Positions 60,210 to 64,000 of a DNA stretch of 64,000 nucleotides are shown here, in pieces (positions within the stretch are counted from its first letter, which is position 1; each line of letters begins with the position of its first letter). Under the pieces are notes generated by a model that worked only from the letters and a program-made list of their open reading frames with translations, was not told the DNA's origin and ran no database searches. This stretch comes from Arcicella sp038230735 (GTDB taxonomy: Bacteria; Bacteroidota; Bacteroidia; Cytophagales; Spirosomataceae). The position numbers and the translations under genes are program-made. The stretch spans positions 1-64,000 of the forward strand of contig JBBRMR010000020.1 of the NCBI GenBank assembly GCA_038230735.1. The letters are read 5' to 3'.

Positions 60210-61757
60210 ATGCAAACCAATTATTATTTTCTTCGTCAATTGTCTAAACGTCTTGAAAAAGAGTTAGTTGGAATGGTCTTGGCTGAATGTTTTTCACAGG
60301 AAAAAGACGAATTGCTTTTGGGCTTTTGCAACGATGGCAAACAATGGCGACCCAAGCGAGATTTCTACATTAAAGCTGCCCTCCATCCAGATTTTGCTTG
60401 TCTAAATTTTCCCGATGATTTCCGAAGGGCAGGAAGAAATTCCGTTGATTTATTCAAGGAACTCATTGATTTAAAGGTTGTTAGTGTTAGACAGTTTTTG
60501 AATGAAAGAGCCTTTGGAATCTATTTTGAGAACGATTTTGTGTTGTTATTCAAAATGTATGGCAATCGCTCTAACGTTATACTTTTGCATGAAAACAAGG
60601 TCATTGATTTATTGCATAACAAATTGGTGGTTGATAATAATATCGACCTTGATGCCTTAGACCGTGAACTTGACCAATCAGAAAATGCTTTCTTGGAAAA
60701 AGGTTGGAAAGCCATTTTTCCTACTTTTGGCAAAGAAATTACGCAATATTTACAAAGCCTTCCCAGCATCACTTGGCAAGATATTCAAGCAATTTTAATG
60801 CAATTAAATAACCCTATTTTTTACCTAAAAACATTTGACTTTCAGCCTGTTTTATCCTTGATAAAAGAAGGCGGAGAAACCCAAAAAACCTTTGATAATC
60901 CCCTTGAAGCGAGCAACAATTTTTATTATGCCTATACTAAACTCAACGTTTTTGATAAAGAAAAAGGCATTTTGATTAAATCTCTTTTAAAGAAAAAAGC
61001 CCGTACACTCACGTATATCGAAAAGAATAATCAGCAATTTATGGGTTTGGATTCGGGCGTAAAACACGATGAAATTGCCAATATTATCATGGCAAATCTT
61101 TATGAGATTCCAGAAAGAACGGAGGTGATTGAATTATATGATTTTTATCGAGATAAAACTTTGAAAATCAGACTAAAAAAGGATTTATCACCCCAAAAAA
61201 ATGCGGAAAATTATTACCGAAAATCAAAGAATGAGAAGATAGAAATTCAGAAATTGATGGAAAATATCGAAGCCAAAGAGCAGGATTTAGCCGACATTGA
61301 CCAGCAAATTGGAACGATTGAAAAGATAGAAACCTTAAAGGAATTTAGAAAATATCAGAAGGCTAATTCTTTGGAAGCCGTGCCAAAAGCCTTAGATACC
61401 GTTCAGGATTTATTCAAATATTATCGTTTTGAAGGCTATGAGATTTTGGTCGGTAGAAATGCCAAAAATAATGACCTCCTCACGCAGCGTTACGCCCGAA
61501 AAGATGATCTTTGGCTTCACGCCCGTGATGTGGCGGGTTCGCACGTGGTAATACGTAAACAGGCGGGGAAGAATTTTCCCGTAACGGTGATTGAACGGGC
61601 GGCAGGTTTAGCGGCTTTTTATTCCAAAAGAAAAAACGACACGCTTTGTCCCGTGATTGTTACGCCCAAAAAATTTGTTCGAAAAACCCGTGATTTGGGA
61701 GATGGGCAGGTGATTGTGGAGAAAGAGGAAGTGATAATGATTGAGCCAAGTGCGTAA
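60210..61757 (+). CDS. NFACT-family ribosome quality-control protein (RqcH-like)
   Basis: 515 residues. The N-terminal NFACT-N region begins YYFLRQLSKRLEKELVGMVLAECFSQEKDELLLGF. A coiled-coil middle lies at about 330-380 (ENYYRKSKNEKIEIQKLMENIEAKEQDL). A C-terminal NFACT-R domain has ARKDDLWLHARDVAGSHVVIR (about 430-450). RqcH adds C-terminal alanine tails to stalled nascent chains on 50S subunits; eukaryotic relatives include Rqc2/NEMF. The DLWLHARD motif is intact. Function assigned by family. Confidence 0.9.
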   Translation: MQTNYYFLRQLSKRLEKELVGMVLAECFSQEKDELLLGFCNDGKQWRPKRDFYIKAALHPDFACLNFPDDFRRAGRNSVDLFKELIDLKVVSVRQFLNERAFGIYFENDFVLLFKMYGNRSNVILLHENKVIDLLHNKLVVDNNIDLDALDRELDQSENAFLEKGWKAIFPTFGKEITQYLQSLPSITWQDIQAILMQLNNPIFYLKTFDFQPVLSLIKEGGETQKTFDNPLEASNNFYYAYTKLNVFDKEKGILIKSLLKKKARTLTYIEKNNQQFMGLDSGVKHDEIANIIMANLYEIPERTEVIELYDFYRDKTLKIRLKKDLSPQKNAENYYRKSKNEKIEIQKLMENIEAKEQDLADIDQQIGTIEKIETLKEFRKYQKANSLEAVPKALDTVQDLFKYYRFEGYEILVGRNAKNNDLLTQRYARKDDLWLHARDVAGSHVVIRKQAGKNFPVTVIERAAGLAAFYSKRKNDTLCPVIVTPKKFVRKTRDLGDGQVIVEKEEVIMIEPSA

Positions 61758-61790
61758 AAAAAACCTCCAAACCGTGAAGTAAGGAGGTCC
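61757..61790 (-). terminator. Hairpin terminator for the minus-strand barrel gene
   Basis: On the minus strand, ACCTCC/GGAGGT with a 15-base loop is followed by seven Ts. It lies directly at the end of the NFACT gene and about 100 bases from the minus-strand stop. Confidence 0.6.
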
Positions 61791-61888
61791 ATAAATTATT
61801 TTTAGCAAAGAGATACAGTAAATAATGGTTAGGTAATTAGCCTTTATATACTTCTAACGCCATGATTATCAATAAGTAACACAAACTT

Positions 61889-62347
61889 TCAATTATTTTT
61901 TCCGCCAAAATGATAACCTACCCCCAACCATGCTCTGAATTGTCCCGCCGCACCATCATACTGCACGTAAGGTCCTAATTCAAAATTAATACTAATTTTT
62001 TGGGCTTCTTTAAAAGGATAGGCACGTACCCCAAAACTTCCAAAATATCCGTTAATTAATCTTCTGTTGTCGGCAATCGCTCCCACAATTCCCAAGTTTG
62101 TTCCCACTCCAGCGTAGAAATTTGCATTGCCAGTATACGCCAAATTAAACATTAGAGCGGGTTCAGTATTTAAGGAAGAAAGAAAAGAATTCATTTGAAA
62201 ACGAAAATCCATCCAAATAACTTTGGTAGGATTAGTGGCAATGGACAACTGACTATTAAAAGGATAATAGCTAACTGATTGAGAATTAGATTTTTGAGTA
62301 ATATTTATCAGTAAAAATAAAATAAAAAGAATTTTTAATTTTTTCAT
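61889..62347 (-). CDS. Small outer-membrane beta-barrel-like protein
   Basis: 152 residues with a signal peptide (MKKLKILFILFLLINITQKSNSQ). The mature part is made of short amphipathic strands alternating with turns (NPTKVIWMDFRFQMNS, ALMFNLAYTGNANFYAGVGTNLG, ISINFELGPYVQYDG) and ends LGVGYHFGGKNN, close to the outer-membrane barrel C-terminus pattern. No family is recognised beyond a generic beta barrel. Gly-rich strand ends support an eight-stranded type. No operon partner; divergent from dnaG. Confidence 0.72.
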   Translation of the reverse strand: MKKLKILFILFLLINITQKSNSQSVSYYPFNSQLSIATNPTKVIWMDFRFQMNSFLSSLNTEPALMFNLAYTGNANFYAGVGTNLGIVGAIADNRRLINGYFGSFGVRAYPFKEAQKISINFELGPYVQYDGAAGQFRAWLGVGYHFGGKNN

Positions 62348-62387
62348 AAATTGTTGGGCTTATATGGGAACATTAGCAATTGGACTC

Positions 62388-62420
62388 AAACCTGTAAGGT
62401 TTCAAAAACCTTATAGGTTT
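62388..62420 (+). repeat. 33-bp palindrome, copy 2
   Basis: Imperfect 15-bp arms (AAACCTGTAAGGTTT with AAACCTTATAGGTTT) around CAA, matching 36735-36767 at about 30 of 33 positions. It lies in the divergent gap before dnaG. Confidence 0.75.
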
Positions 62421-62497
62421 ATTAAAATCACCACCAAAGGTAAAGCAATAATTACGAATTAAAAACGTAAATTTGAACAAAATCCGAACATCGAGAT

Positions 62498-64000
62498 ATG
62501 CGAATAGACCCACAAACCATAGACCGTATTAAACAAAGTGCAGACATTGCCGATGTCATTGGCGACTATGTGTCCCTGAAAAAAAAGGGGGCAAATCTTT
62601 GGGCGTGCTGTCCGTTTCATGGGGAAAAATCACCGTCATTTTCGGTTTCGCCAGCCAAGGGTATTTATAAATGTTTTGGTTGTGGAAAAGCGGGCGATTC
62701 TATCCGTTTCATCATGGATATTGAGGGCTTGGGCTACGGTGAAGCCCTCCGACATTTGGCAAAAAAATACGGTATCGAAATTCAAGAAACCGTTATGACC
62801 GATGAGCAACAACTCGCTCAAAATGAACGAGAAAGTCTCTTGATTGTACTCAATTACGCCAAAAACTATTACCAAAATAACCTCTTCAAGCATCAAGAAG
62901 GACAATCTATCGGTTATCCTTACTTTAAAGAAAGGGGCTTTTCCGACAAAACCATTAATACTTTTGAATTAGGATATAGCCTCGAAGGTTGGGATGCTTT
63001 CACGAAAGAAGCTATCAAAAATGGGTACAGTTTGGAGGTTTTGGAAAAGGCAGGATTAACGATAGTAAAAGAAAACGAGCAATCAGCAGTCGGCAGTCGG
63101 CAGTCGGCAGAAAATACAAAATCTTTTGACCGCTTCCGTAACCGTGTAACTTTCCCCATCCACAGCGTTGCGGGCAAGGTGATTGCTTTTGGGGCGAGAA
63201 TTTTGAAAGCCGATAAATCCCAAGCAAAATATCTCAATTCGCCCGAGACGGAGGTTTATCATAAATCGAATGTGCTTTACGGGATTTTTCAGGCTAAAAA
63301 TTCTATCCGAACATTAGACGTTTGTTATTTGGTGGAAGGCTATACGGATGTGATTTCGCTGCATCAAGCGGGCATTGAAAACGTGGTGGCATCGTCGGGA
63401 ACATCGCTGACGGTTGAGCAAATTCGTTTGATTGGACGTTTTACCCAAAATATTACGGTACTCTACGATGGTGACTCTGCGGGTATCAAGGCATCGTTGC
63501 GGGGAATGGATATGATTTTGGAAGAAGGACTAAATGTAAAATTAGTCGTTTTTCCCGAAGGAGAAGACCCTGATAGTTATGTGCAGAAGATTGGTTCTGA
63601 GGCATTTATCGAACATATCAAAATCTACGCATCCGATTTTATTACTTTCAAAGCCGAACTTGCCCTCAAAGAAGCGGGTGATGATCCTTTCAAAAGAGCA
63701 GAGTTAATCAAGGATATGGTGGGAAGTATTTCCAAGATTCCTGATTCGATAAAACGCTCCGTATTTTTTCAGAAAACTGCCAATTTAATGCAGATTGATG
63801 AACAATTATTGATTTCGGAAAGCAATAAAATCACCATTGAAAGAGGCAGACAGAAGGATAAAGACCGAGAAAGAGAACAAAATCGCCAACGTTTGCAGAA
63901 TGATTTACCGAAGGGCGTAACGCTTAGTAAACCTTCTCAAAACGCTCCAAACGTCAATTTTGATGATATGCCGAGTTTTTCGGAAGATGATAATTTTTCT
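62498..64000 (+). CDS. dnaG: DNA primase, 5' part (runs off the window)
   Basis: Reads open from the ATG at 62498 to the last base (501 codons, no stop). The zinc-binding domain has CCPFHGEKSPSFSVSPAKG and CFGCGKAGDS (about 39-66), with the helical region behind it. The RNA-polymerase core starts DRFRNRVTFPI and has LVEGYTDVISLHQAG (TOPRIM Glu) and LYDGDSAGIKAS (TOPRIM Asp pair). It synthesises RNA primers for replication. Between the zinc/core linker and DRFRNR, residues about 195-205 (QSAVGSRQSA) come from a 7-bp repeat. Confidence 0.97.
   Translation, partial: MRIDPQTIDRIKQSADIADVIGDYVSLKKKGANLWACCPFHGEKSPSFSVSPAKGIYKCFGCGKAGDSIRFIMDIEGLGYGEALRHLAKKYGIEIQETVMTDEQQLAQNERESLLIVLNYAKNYYQNNLFKHQEGQSIGYPYFKERGFSDKTINTFELGYSLEGWDAFTKEAIKNGYSLEVLEKAGLTIVKENEQSAVGSRQSAENTKSFDRFRNRVTFPIHSVAGKVIAFGARILKADKSQAKYLNSPETEVYHKSNVLYGIFQAKNSIRTLDVCYLVEGYTDVISLHQAGIENVVASSGTSLTVEQIRLIGRFTQNITVLYDGDSAGIKASLRGMDMILEEGLNVKLVVFPEGEDPDSYVQKIGSEAFIEHIKIYASDFITFKAELALKEAGDDPFKRAELIKDMVGSISKIPDSIKRSVFFQKTANLMQIDEQLLISESNKITIERGRQKDKDREREQNRQRLQNDLPKGVTLSKPSQNAPNVNFDDMPSFSEDDNFS
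63079..63110 (+). repeat. In-frame 7-bp repeat inside dnaG (CAGTCGG type)
   Basis: Units CAATCAG, CAGTCGG, CAGTCGG, CAGTCGG and CAG lie in the linker before the conserved DRFRNR motif. The frame is kept. It is the same unit family as 53041-53074 in tilS. Confidence 0.85.

Overview
The window is typical of a Bacteroidota chromosome, most likely order Cytophagales (the Spirosomataceae/Leadbetterella group is my inference). The evidence is low GC, few visible Shine-Dalgarno sites, Bacteroidota-style -7 boxes, type IX secretion proteins (PorD, a PorE-like OmpA protein, a sorting-domain cargo), DUF4846, an AI-2E transporter, and many exported or lipidated carbohydrate-active proteins. I saw no rRNA, tRNA or CRISPR. 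Gene content is mostly ordinary chromosome; the intergenic DNA is not.

Layout. 1-5100: htpG, a small coiled-coil membrane protein and the PorE-like envelope protein. 5270-8170: a tandem duplication of collagen-like lipoprotein genes. The first copy carries a decayed IS1-family element in its 5' region and a frameshift; the second is intact. 8190-15640: deoC and a hexuronate catabolic cluster (exuT, uxaC, uxaA) with a CPBP protease and a YdcF-like gene between uxaC and uxaA. 15885-19571: two AraC regulators with an NmrA-like and an SDR oxidoreductase. 19699-27123: HMG-CoA reductase, GH95 fucosidase, exported Gfo/Idh/MocA oxidoreductase, DUF1080 protein and an exported M20 amidohydrolase. 27244-33183: quinone-oxidoreductase-like enzyme, a lipoprotein plus glutathionylspermidine-synthase-like pair, peroxiredoxin and GH20 hexosaminidase. 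33256-40973: orphan LytS-type kinase, coaBC-porD, a HipA-like kinase/DUF3037 pair, an M15 peptidase and an AI-2E transporter. 41110-53399: TonB-like protein, two small unknowns, rimO, lysoplasmalogenase, an exported methyltransferase, an M1 peptidase, DUF4846, a T9SS cargo, an OstA-like protein and tilS. 53435-64000: DoxX-like protein, ECF sigma factor with putative anti-sigma, TraB/GumN, MOSC, a membrane protein coupled to an MFS exporter, an NFACT/RqcH-like protein, a small barrel protein, and dnaG running off the end.

The most striking signal is the repeat content. Several unrelated families of short periodic or palindromic DNA sit between genes: (i) degenerate tandem 7-bp repeats, often in inverted pairs, that run into coding sequence (tilS, dnaG, the porD signal peptide, and the last codons and stops of several genes); (ii) a 44-bp stem-loop present three times; (iii) nested palindromes built on GGTG-N4-CACC; (iv) a 33-bp palindrome present twice; (v) ATCTGCG repeats of period 10. 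The best candidate for an uncharacterised protein system is the translationally coupled HipA-like kinase/DUF3037 pair at 36892-38540.
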